A stretch of 6,137 nucleotides of DNA, from contig CAMICF010000183.1 in assembly GCA_946222495.1 (NCBI GenBank), positions 1-6,137 on the forward strand, given 5' to 3'. Below, in pieces: positions 1 through 5,680 of the stretch. The notes beneath the pieces were generated by a model that was not told the origin of the DNA, did no database searches, and saw only the letters and a program-made list of their open reading frames with translations. How positions within the stretch are numbered: the stretch's first letter is position 1; the number at the start of each line of letters is the position of its first letter. Source of the DNA: an uncultured Janibacter sp. (GTDB taxonomy: Bacteria; Actinomycetota; Actinomycetes; Actinomycetales; Dermatophilaceae). A program made the translations under genes and the position numbers.

Positions 1-112
1 GTCAGGGGACCGGGCGAAGGGGAGGGGGAACCTCGACTCCCTCCTGACCCGCTGTTCACCCACGGAGCGGTGCGGGTGGTGAGCATGGAGGGACCCCCAA
101 AACCCCGTCCGT

Positions 113-117
113 GAGGT
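113..117 (+). promoter_or_regulatory. Ribosome binding site of the secreted nuclease
   Basis: GAGGT lies 6 bases before the ATG at 124, a good Shine-Dalgarno match that supports this start. It is preceded by a C/G-rich 5' region (1-112) in which I find no convincing -10 or -35 element and no clear gene. The promoter may lie further upstream, outside the window. Confidence 0.6.
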
Positions 118-123
118 CCATCC

Positions 124-1323
124 ATGTCCCGCACCCTTCGTCGCATCGTCGGACTCGCCGGAGCCGCCGCGCTCGTCGCCGTCCCGACCCTCCCTTCGCA
201 GGCCGTCAACGCAGGCCCCACCTCCGCGACCGTCGCGGCCGCGACGCCGATGGGCGTCGACACCGCCCTCAGCCAGCAGGACGGGTCCACCCAGACCGTC
301 CGCGGCTACGTCGTCGGGCAGCCGACGGCGAGCGACCAGGTCGTCACCGACAGCTTCCCCAACGACTACGCGATCGCGATCGCCGCGACGAAGGGGGAGA
401 CCGACACCTCGAAGATCCTCTACGTCCAGGTGCCCTCTGCCCTTCGTGGGCAGTGGGGCCTGCAGAGCAACCCCGACCTCGTGGGCCAGCAGGTCGACAT
501 CACCGGGGCCCTGAAGTCCTACTTCTCGCACGCGGGCATGACCGGGACCAGCGCGATCGCCCTCGCCGATGGCAGCGAGCCGGAGGACCCCGAGGCCCCG
601 GAAGAGCCGGGGGACCCCGAGGAGCCGGGGGAGCCCACGGACCCCGGTGAGTACTACTCGGGCACCGAGGGCCTCGAGGGGCAGGAGCTCAAGGACGAGC
701 TGCACAGCATCATCAGCAACCAGAGCGTCCTCTCCTACGACGAGGTCTGGGAGGGCATCAAGGACGTCGACGAGGACACCCAGGACACGAGCAGCGTCCG
801 CCTCCTCTACTCCGGGACGACCTCGCCCAAGAGCAACAACGGTGGCGACGCGGACAACTGGAACCGCGAGCACGTGTGGGCCAAGAGCCACGGCGACTTC
901 GGCACCTCGGAGGGGCCCGGCACCGATCTGCACCACCTGCGCCCGACCGATGTCACCGTGAACTCCACGCGCGGCAACCTCGACTTCGACAACGGTGGTT
1001 CCGAGGTCGACGAGGCCCCCGGCAACTACGTCGACGGTGACTCCTGGGAGCCGCGCGACGAGGTCAAGGGCGATGTCGCCCGGATGATCTTCTACATGGC
1101 GGTGCGCTACGAGGACGGCGACCAGGTCGACCTCGAGCTCAACGACGAGGTCAACAACGGCTCGGCCCCGCTCCACGGCAAGATGAGCGTCCTCAAGCAG
1201 TGGAGCCAGGAGGACCCGCCCGACGAGTTCGAGCAGCGGCGCAACGAGCGCATCCAGGCCAACTGGCAGGGCAACCGCAACCCCTTCGTCGACCACCCGG
1301 AGTGGGTCGAGTCGATCTGGTGA
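124..1323 (+). CDS. Secreted endonuclease I family nuclease with N-terminal DUF6359 domain
   Basis: Predicted exported nuclease of 399 residues that would degrade DNA and/or RNA outside the cell. Residues 1 to about 30 form a signal peptide: basic start (MSRTLRR), alanine/leucine/valine core, and a likely cleavage site near SQA-VNA. Residues about 40-148 match the DUF6359 (OB-fold-like) domain, with the hallmarks RGYVVG (60-65), FPNDYAIAIA (78-87), GLQSNPDLVG (112-121) and YFSHAGM (133-139). Residues 150-176 are an acidic Pro/Glu/Gly linker. Residues about 180-399 are an endonuclease I domain (EndA/Bsn/Vvn type, beta-beta-alpha metal fold): NREHVW at 247-252 with H250 as the expected general base and E249 as a metal ligand, DLHHLRPTD at 268-276, N280 and N285, and the C-terminal QGNRNPFVDHPEW signature at 382-394. 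The catalytic residues appear intact. Whether it prefers RNA or DNA cannot be told from sequence. It stands alone and the next gene has its own promoter. The reading of the domains is secure; the physiological role (nutrient scavenging, biofilm DNA turnover) is inference. Confidence 0.93.
   Translation: MSRTLRRIVGLAGAAALVAVPTLPSQAVNAGPTSATVAAATPMGVDTALSQQDGSTQTVRGYVVGQPTASDQVVTDSFPNDYAIAIAATKGETDTSKILYVQVPSALRGQWGLQSNPDLVGQQVDITGALKSYFSHAGMTGTSAIALADGSEPEDPEAPEEPGDPEEPGEPTDPGEYYSGTEGLEGQELKDELHSIISNQSVLSYDEVWEGIKDVDEDTQDTSSVRLLYSGTTSPKSNNGGDADNWNREHVWAKSHGDFGTSEGPGTDLHHLRPTDVTVNSTRGNLDFDNGGSEVDEAPGNYVDGDSWEPRDEVKGDVARMIFYMAVRYEDGDQVDLELNDEVNNGSAPLHGKMSVLKQWSQEDPPDEFEQRRNERIQANWQGNRNPFVDHPEWVESIW
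604..632 (+). repeat. 18-bp-period tandem repeat in the nuclease interdomain linker
   Basis: The 11-mer GAGCCGGGGGA occurs at 604-614 and again at 622-632, an 18-bp period that encodes a six-residue unit of the type EPGDPE / EPGEPT. Around it (about 576-648) the linker is made of related Glu-Pro-Gly-Asp units. It probably forms an extended, strongly acidic spacer between the DUF6359 and nuclease domains. Copy number in such linkers can vary between strains. Confidence 0.6.
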
Positions 1324-1342
1324 GCACGACGGGCCGGACGGG

Positions 1343-1373
1343 TTGACCCTCACATCGTGTGAGGGGTCACGCT
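1343..1373 (+). promoter_or_regulatory. MerR-type promoter with overlapping operator
   Basis: A -35 element TTGACC (1343-1348) is followed, after a long 19-bp spacer, by a weak -10 hexamer CACGCT (1368-1373). The spacer contains a perfect inverted repeat, CCCTCACA (1347-1354) and TGTGAGGG (1358-1365), separated by TCG. With a one-base bulge it extends to GACCCTCACA/TGTGAGGGGTC. A dyad in an over-long 19-20 bp spacer is the classic architecture of MerR-family operators, where the regulator untwists the promoter. Since the next gene encodes a MerR protein, autoregulation is the natural reading. The predicted transcript start falls at about 1380, the A of the regulator's ATG, so the mRNA is probably leaderless. 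The repeat has no following T-run, so it is unlikely to be a terminator for the nuclease gene. Confidence 0.8.
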
Positions 1374-1379
1374 GATCCC

Positions 1380-2222
1380 ATGACCGACACCGCGAAGCTC
1401 ATGTCGATCGGCGAGTTCTCCTCCCGGAGCCGCCTCAGCGTGCGGATGCTGCGCCACTACGGCGACCACGGCATCCTCGTGCCCGCCGAGGTGGACCGCT
1501 CCAGCGGCTACCGCCGCTACGCGGAGGAGCAGCTCGCCGAGGCCGCGCACGTCCGCCGGTTGCGCGACGTGGGCTTCCCCGTGTCCGCCATCGCGGTCCT
1601 CCTCGCCACCCGTGGCACGGAGAGCTACCGGCAGGCACTCGTCCTGCAGCGGGAGGCCCTTCGTGACGAGCTGCGCGCGGCCAAGGAGCGGCTGACCCTC
1701 ATCGATCAGCTCCTCGACACGGAAGGCTCCACCATGTCCGACATCACCGTCACCACGAAGACCCTGCCCGCCCGCACCGTCGTCGCCCTGAGCGGCGTCA
1801 TCCCCGCCTACGACGAGGAAGGGAGGCTGTGGCAGCAGCTCATGCCCGAGGCGGCGAAGCAGGGCATCACCGAGATCGGCCCGGGCGGGGCCTTCGAGCA
1901 CGACCCGGAGTACCGCGAGTCCGACCCGACGATGTCGGTGTGGTTCCCCGTCGCCCCGGGCACCACGGCGGAGGCTCCGCTGGTCATCCACGAGCTGCCC
2001 GAGCAGGAGGCCGTCGTCGCCACCGTGCACGGGCCCTTCTCCCTCATCAGCGAGGCCCACGCGCGGATCGAGGAGTTCGCCCGGGCCGAGGGGCTGACCT
2101 TCGTGCCCCGGCAGGGCATCGACGACCCGGTCGAGCTGCTCGGCAGCAACGTCTACCTCACCAACCCGGCGGAGGTCGCCCTCGAGGACAACATCACCGA
2201 GGTCTGCATGCCGCTCGCCTGA
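1380..2222 (+). CDS. MerR-family transcriptional regulator with GyrI-like effector-binding domain
   Basis: A 280-residue regulator. Residues 8-78 form the MerR winged helix-turn-helix: MSIGEFSSRSRLSVRMLRHY at 8-27 with the typical R-x-L-RHYG-x-x-GIL-x-P turn, then SGYRRY (42-47) and QL-x-x-AAHVRRLRDVGFPVSAI. Residues about 82-113 are a helical, coiled-coil-like dimerisation segment rich in Leu/Glu/Arg. Residues about 121-280 match the GyrI-like (AraC effector-binding, BltR/BmrR/TipA-type) small-molecule domain, ending in the characteristic YLTNPAEVALEDNITEVCMPL. The start at ATG 1380 is chosen because it sits at the predicted transcription start of the MerR-type promoter just upstream. An earlier in-frame GTG (1359) lies inside the operator, and M8 (1401) would also keep the DNA-binding domain. 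The ligand is unknown; relatives sense lipophilic drugs or cationic compounds. No efflux pump or other obvious target gene lies within the window, so control of its own promoter is the only target that can be proposed. The glutaminase gene follows after 34 bp. Confidence 0.92.
   Translation: MTDTAKLMSIGEFSSRSRLSVRMLRHYGDHGILVPAEVDRSSGYRRYAEEQLAEAAHVRRLRDVGFPVSAIAVLLATRGTESYRQALVLQREALRDELRAAKERLTLIDQLLDTEGSTMSDITVTTKTLPARTVVALSGVIPAYDEEGRLWQQLMPEAAKQGITEIGPGGAFEHDPEYRESDPTMSVWFPVAPGTTAEAPLVIHELPEQEAVVATVHGPFSLISEAHARIEEFARAEGLTFVPRQGIDDPVELLGSNVYLTNPAEVALEDNITEVCMPLA
1721..1736 (+). promoter_or_regulatory. Possible internal ribosome binding site and start codon within the MerR gene
   Basis: GGAAGG (1721-1726) is followed after 7 bases by an in-frame ATG at 1734 (Met119), exactly at the junction between the DNA-binding/coiled-coil part and the GyrI-like domain. 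The sequence reads like an ordinary gene start (ATG TCC GAC ATC ACC). Initiation here would give a separate 162-residue effector-domain protein ending at 2222. Streptomyces tipA is known to make TipAL and the shorter ligand-binding TipAS from one gene in this way. Actual use of this start is inference. Confidence 0.45.
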
Positions 2223-2244
2223 CCTTCCTTCGGCGGCCGCGTGA

Positions 2245-2256
2245 CAGGATCGGGCC
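2245..2256 (+). promoter_or_regulatory. Start region of the glutaminase gene: RBS or leaderless promoter
   Basis: AGGA (2246-2249) lies 7 bases before the ATG at 2257 and could act as a Shine-Dalgarno. The overlapping hexamer CAGGAT (2245-2250) also sits 6 bases before the ATG, where a -10 box for a leaderless transcript would be. A loose -35 candidate, CTGACC (2219-2224), is 20 bases upstream of it. The two readings cannot be separated by sequence. Only 34 bp separate the MerR stop from this ATG, so read-through from the regulator is also possible. Confidence 0.3.
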
Positions 2257-3519
2257 ATGGACACCCCGGTCCCGGACTACCTCCAGGAGGTCGTCGACGC
2301 GTGCGCGGCCACGACCGGCGGCGAGCCGGCCTCCTACATCCCCGAGCTGGCCACGGTCGACCCGGACCGCTTCGGTCTGGCGATGGCCACCGTCGACGGG
2401 ACGGTCTACTCCGTCGGTGACGCCGACGTGGAGTTCACGATCCAGTCGATCTCCAAGGCCTTCGTCTACGGTCTCGCGATCCGCGAGCGAGGGCTCGACG
2501 CCGTCCTGGAAAAGGTCGACGTCGAGCCCTCGGGCGACCCCTTCGACGAGCTCTCCCTCGAGGAGGGCAGCGGCCGGCCGCTCAACCCGATGATCAACGC
2601 CGGCGCGATCACCACCCACGCGCTCGTCGGGGGCGAGACGACGAGCGCCGAGGGGCGCTTCGAGCGGATCCACCGGATCCTCTGCGACCTCGCCGGTCGG
2701 GAGCTGTCCGTGGACGAGGCGGTCTGGTCCTCGGAGATGGAGACCGCCGACCGCAACCTCGCCATCGCGCACCTGCTGCGCAGCCACGGCATCATCACCG
2801 ACTCCGCCGAGGCGATCATCGACGCCTACTCGCGGCAGTGCTCGGTCCTCGTCACCGCGAAGGACCTGGCCGTCATGGCCGCGACCCTGGCCAATGCCGG
2901 CGTCCAGCCGGTCACGGGCCAGCGGATCTTCTCCGGGGACCGGGTGCGCCACCTCCTGTCGGTCATGCTCACCTGCGGCATGTACGACTCCGCCGGCGAC
3001 TGGGTCTCCTCCGTGGGGATCCCCGCCAAGAGCGGTGTGGGAGGCGGGATCATCGGTGCGCTCCCCGGGCAGGTCGGCATCGCGACCTTCTCCCCCCGTC
3101 TCGACCGCCACGGCAACAGCGTCCGGGGGATCGAGACCTTCGAACGGCTCTCTGCCGACATGGGGATGCACCTCATGGAGGTCGCCCCGCCGGCACGCTC
3201 GGTCGTGCACTCGACCCGGGTCATCGGTGAGGGCGACGAGGCCGTGCGCGTCTTCGAGCTCTCGGGCACGATCGGCTTCGCCGCGGCCGAGCGGGTCCTC
3301 CAGCGGCTGAGCCACGAGACGCCGAGCGAGCGGATCATCGTCGTCGACCTCAGCAATGTCCACAGCATCGCCGACGTCTCCCGGAGGATGCTCCTCGAGG
3401 GGATGCGCCGGCTGCGGCTGGACGGTCACACCGTCCACCTCGTCGACGCCGACGAGGTCCTGCCCGACCCCGACCCCGGGGACGGCGAGCTCCTGCGTCC
3501 GCCGCCGATGCCGATCTGA
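2257..3519 (+). CDS. glsA: Glutaminase with C-terminal STAS domain
   Basis: A cytoplasmic serine-dependent beta-lactamase-fold glutaminase that hydrolyses L-glutamine to L-glutamate and ammonia; 420 residues with no signal peptide. The glutaminase domain covers about 20-308. It carries the S-x-x-K motif in TIQSISKAF (catalytic Ser64, Lys67), NPMINAGAI (110-118, Asn114), SSEMETADRN (158-167, Glu160 and Asn167), YSRQCSVLVTAKDLAVMAATLANAG (191-215, Tyr191), CGMYDSAG (240-247, Tyr243) and PAKSGVGGGI (256-265). These are the conserved active-site positions of the GlsA family, so the enzyme should be active. Family members without extensions are about 310 residues. Here residues about 318-402 add a STAS domain (VRVFELSGTIGF, then IIVVDLSNVHSIADVSRRML and the closing strand HTVHLVDA), and the protein ends in a short Pro/Asp-rich tail. 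Glutaminase-STAS fusions are known in actinobacteria. The STAS part is probably a regulatory or oligomerisation module whose ligand or partner is unknown. The hydrolase gene begins within its stop codon. Confidence 0.95.
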   Translation: MDTPVPDYLQEVVDACAATTGGEPASYIPELATVDPDRFGLAMATVDGTVYSVGDADVEFTIQSISKAFVYGLAIRERGLDAVLEKVDVEPSGDPFDELSLEEGSGRPLNPMINAGAITTHALVGGETTSAEGRFERIHRILCDLAGRELSVDEAVWSSEMETADRNLAIAHLLRSHGIITDSAEAIIDAYSRQCSVLVTAKDLAVMAATLANAGVQPVTGQRIFSGDRVRHLLSVMLTCGMYDSAGDWVSSVGIPAKSGVGGGIIGALPGQVGIATFSPRLDRHGNSVRGIETFERLSADMGMHLMEVAPPARSVVHSTRVIGEGDEAVRVFELSGTIGFAAAERVLQRLSHETPSERIIVVDLSNVHSIADVSRRMLLEGMRRLRLDGHTVHLVDADEVLPDPDPGDGELLRPPPMPI

Positions 3520-4250
3520 TGCTCCGCCGCCTCATCTACCCGGTCCCGGAGTACCCGGGCTCGGACCACGAGACGACGAAGGGGGGCACCCACCTCCTCC
3601 ACCGGCCGGCACCGGAGGGAGCGCGCACGATCGTCTACCTCCACGGCAATGGCTCGGATCTCGCGTCCATCACGCCGCTCGCCGAGCTCTTCGCGAGGGA
3701 GGGGCTGGGCTTCGCCGCAGTCGAGTACCCGGGCTACGGGCCGGCCGCCGGGCAGCGGATCAGCCAGGCCGCGATCCTCGCCGCGGCCCGGGACGGGCTG
3801 GCCCACCTGCGCTCGGCTGGGCTCGGCGCAGGCGACATCGTGCTCGTGGGGGAGTCCCTCGGCTCCTCCGTCGCAGCGCACCTCGCCGCCGAGGGTGCGC
3901 TCGAGGACGCCGAAGGGGGCGGCCGCCTCGTCCTCGTCTCCCCCTTCACGTCGATGACGGCCATGGTCCGGCGGGTGGTGCGGGTCTTCCCGCGAGGGCT
4001 CGTCCCCGACCTGTGGGAGACGGACCGTCAGGTCGGGCGCATCACCGTGCCCACGCTGCTCGTGCACGGCGCCGAGGACTCGCTGGTGCCGCCGCGCATG
4101 AGCGAGGCCCTGGCCGCCGCGATCCCCGGCGCCACCCGCGTGGTCGTCGAGGGGCGCGACCACAACACCCTCTGGGAGCCGCCCAGCACCTGCCTCGAGA
4201 CGGTCGCCGCCTTCGCCCACGGTCGGGACGGGGAGCCTCCCGCTCGCTGA
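3519..4250 (+). CDS. Alpha/beta hydrolase (serine hydrolase, ABHD13/17-like)
   Basis: A 243-residue alpha/beta-hydrolase-fold enzyme of unknown substrate. The oxyanion-hole motif is YLHGNG (40-45), followed by VEYPGYG (68-74). The nucleophile elbow is GESLG (111-115, Ser113). Asp187 in HGAEDSLVPP (184-192) and His215 in GRDHNTLW (212-219) complete a plausible triad. The order and spacing fit the BEM46/ABHD13/ABHD17-like subgroup, members of which include thioesterases and esterases; this subgroup assignment is tentative. No signal peptide or membrane segment is seen, so it is probably cytoplasmic. Its ATG overlaps the glutaminase stop by one base (TGATG) and has no Shine-Dalgarno of its own, so translation is probably coupled to the glutaminase gene. 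A functional link to glutamine metabolism is not evident. After its stop a new promoter-like region begins, so it is likely the last gene of its transcript. Confidence 0.88.
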   Translation: MLRRLIYPVPEYPGSDHETTKGGTHLLHRPAPEGARTIVYLHGNGSDLASITPLAELFAREGLGFAAVEYPGYGPAAGQRISQAAILAAARDGLAHLRSAGLGAGDIVLVGESLGSSVAAHLAAEGALEDAEGGGRLVLVSPFTSMTAMVRRVVRVFPRGLVPDLWETDRQVGRITVPTLLVHGAEDSLVPPRMSEALAAAIPGATRVVVEGRDHNTLWEPPSTCLETVAAFAHGRDGEPPAR

Positions 4251-4257
4251 AACCCGG

Positions 4258-4297
4258 ATGAACGAGACCTGAGCATGGGTCTAGTGTTGTGTGCACA
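4258..4297 (+). promoter_or_regulatory. Probable promoter of the oxidoreductase-methyltransferase pair
   Basis: The hexamer TAGTGT (4282-4287) is a good match to the actinobacterial -10 form TAnnnT. A weak -35 (ATGAAC, 4258-4263) lies 18 bases upstream. The predicted transcription start, about 4293-4295, leaves a leader of only 3-5 bases before the ATG at 4298, and no Shine-Dalgarno is present. This 47-bp gap is locally richer in A/T than the surrounding genes. It marks a likely boundary between the glutaminase-hydrolase transcript and a second operon. Confidence 0.5.
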
Positions 4298-4298
4298 A
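4287..4298. repeat. Short inverted repeat at the oxidoreductase start
   Basis: TTGTG (4287-4291) and CACAA (4294-4298) form a perfect 5-bp dyad around TG, overlapping the 3' base of the -10 box, the predicted transcription start and the first base of the ATG. Its position would suit a repressor operator, but arms this short can arise by chance. Weak evidence. Confidence 0.25.
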
Positions 4299-5680
4299 TG
4301 CAGACAGTTGGCTGGAGCGCTCATCAGGACGCCGTGGACCGCGTGATCCGGTCGCACGACGCCATCCCGACCGGATCACCGGTCCGTCTGGCGAAAAAGA
4401 CGTCGAACCTCTTCCGCCCGCGGGCCGCGACCGATGCACCCGGGCTCGACGTCTCGGGCCTCACGGGGGTCATCGAGATCGACGCCGAGGCCCGGACCGC
4501 CGACGTCCAGGGCATGTGCACCTATGAGGACCTCGTCGCCGCGACGCTCCCGCACGGGCTCATCCCCTTCGTCGTCCCGCAGCTGCGCACGATCACGCTC
4601 GGGGGCGCCGTCACCGGCCTCGGGGTCGAGTCGACGAGCTTCCGCAACGGCCTGCCCCACGAGTCGGTCCTCGAGATGGACATCCTCACCGGGGCCGGCG
4701 AGGTCGTCACCGCGACCGCGGACAACGAGCACGCGCGGCTCTTCGAGACCTTCCCCAACTCCTACGGGTCGCTCGGCTACGCCACCCGGCTGACCATCGA
4801 GCTCGAACCGGTGAGGTCACGAGTCGCGTTGCGGCACCTACGGTTCCGTGACGCGGCGACCTTGACGGAGGCCCTGACCGAGATCGTCGCCCGCGGTGAG
4901 CACGAGGGTGTCCGCGTCGACGGACTCGACGGTGTGGCCTTCTCCCCCGACGAGCTCTACCTGACGGTCGCGACCTGGACCGACGACGCCGGGCCGACGA
5001 GCGACTACACCGGTCAGCAGATCTACTACCGCTCGCTGCAGGAGCGCTCGTCCGACCTGCTGACGACGCACGACTACCTGTGGCGCTGGGACACCGACTG
5101 GTTCTGGTGCTCCGGGGCCTTCGGCGTGCAGGACCCCCGCGTCCGACGCCTGTGGCCGCGGCGGTGGCGCCGCTCCGACGTCTACCACCGCCTCGTCACC
5201 CTGGACCGGCGCTTCGACATCGTCGACCGGCTCGACCGGCGGGCAGGGAGGCCGCAGCGCGAGCGGGTGATCCAGGACGTCGAGGTCGCGGCGCCGCAGC
5301 TCCCGGACTTCCTTGCGTGGTTCGACGCCGAGGTCGGGATGCGCCCGGTCTGGTTGTGCCCCCTTCGCCTGAGGGAGGTCGGCGGCCAGGCGCGGTCATG
5401 GCCGACCTACCCGCTCGAGCCGGGCACGACCTACGTCAACATCGGCTTCTGGGGCACCGTCCCCGTCGGTGATGACGCGCCGAACGGCCCGATCAACCGG
5501 GCCATCGAGACGACGGTCCACACGCTCGGTGGGCACAAGTCGCTCTACTCGGAGGCGTTCTACGAGCGCGACGTCTTCGATCGCCTCTACGACGGAGCCA
5601 ACCTCGCCGAGGTGAAGGACGCGTACGACCCCGACGGCCGACTGAGCGGCCTCTACGACAAGGTGGTGAAGACCCCGTGA
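4298..5680 (+). CDS. FAD-dependent oxidoreductase (DHCR24-like), probable 10-methylene fatty acyl reductase
   Basis: A 460-residue flavoprotein. Residues about 28-175 form a PCMH-type FAD-binding domain (FAD_binding_4). Visible hallmarks are DVQGMCTYEDLVAATLPHGL (69-88), the segment PQLRTITLGGAVTGLGVESTS at 94-114 with the glycine-rich flavin loop, RNGLPHESVLEMDILTGAGE (116-135) and NSYGSLGYATRL (154-165). This pattern resembles Delta24-sterol reductase (DHCR24) and its actinobacterial relatives. The C-terminal half carries the substrate-binding region, with WLCPLR at 352-357. The gene overlaps a fatty-acid methyltransferase of the cyclopropane-synthase family by 4 bp. The same pairing is known from mycobacteria (Rv0449c with UfaA1/Rv0447c) and other actinobacteria (tmsA/tmsB, bfa genes). 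There it makes 10-methyl-branched fatty acids, the flavoprotein reducing the 10-methylene intermediate with NADPH. That role is inferred here from family and context. ATG 4298 is preferred because it follows the -10-like box closely; an in-frame GTG three codons earlier (4289) would overlap the promoter region. It is a soluble or membrane-peripheral protein with no signal peptide. Confidence 0.88.
   Translation: MQTVGWSAHQDAVDRVIRSHDAIPTGSPVRLAKKTSNLFRPRAATDAPGLDVSGLTGVIEIDAEARTADVQGMCTYEDLVAATLPHGLIPFVVPQLRTITLGGAVTGLGVESTSFRNGLPHESVLEMDILTGAGEVVTATADNEHARLFETFPNSYGSLGYATRLTIELEPVRSRVALRHLRFRDAATLTEALTEIVARGEHEGVRVDGLDGVAFSPDELYLTVATWTDDAGPTSDYTGQQIYYRSLQERSSDLLTTHDYLWRWDTDWFWCSGAFGVQDPRVRRLWPRRWRRSDVYHRLVTLDRRFDIVDRLDRRAGRPQRERVIQDVEVAAPQLPDFLAWFDAEVGMRPVWLCPLRLREVGGQARSWPTYPLEPGTTYVNIGFWGTVPVGDDAPNGPINRAIETTVHTLGGHKSLYSEAFYERDVFDRLYDGANLAEVKDAYDPDGRLSGLYDKVVKTP

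Noticed and set aside
1..114. Open frame from the left edge ending in TGA at 112-114, possibly the tail of an upstream gene
   Set aside because: Only 37 codons, rich in Gly, Glu and Pro with no recognisable motif. A stop-free stretch of this length is expected by chance at this GC content.
1347..1365. Inverted repeat after the nuclease gene as a transcription terminator
   Set aside because: No T-run follows, the loop would be only three bases, and the repeat sits exactly between a -35 and a -10 element in front of a MerR gene, so operator is the better reading.
1359..1379. Upstream in-frame GTG as start of the MerR protein
   Set aside because: It lies inside the right arm of the operator and upstream of the predicted transcription start, and would add seven residues not typical of the family.
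1350..2264. Open frame on the minus strand (304 codons) opposite the MerR gene
   Set aside because: Same situation: biased composition, no domain, covers the MerR operator, and lies opposite a clearly recognised regulator.
2194..3438. Long open frame on the minus strand (414 codons) opposite the glutaminase gene
   Set aside because: It is opposite a gene with intact active-site motifs. Its product is a compositionally biased run of Val, Asp, Gly and Arg with no recognisable domain, as expected for the antisense of a GC-rich gene.
3356..4261. Long plus-strand frame overlapping the end of the glutaminase and the whole hydrolase gene
   Set aside because: Its product is an Arg/Pro/Gly/Ala-rich string with no motif, whereas the neighbouring frame gives an alpha/beta hydrolase with a full catalytic triad.
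4289..4297. In-frame GTG as start of the FAD oxidoreductase
   Set aside because: It falls two bases after the -10-like hexamer, upstream of the predicted transcript start, and has no Shine-Dalgarno. The ATG at 4298 is preferred, though the difference is only three residues.
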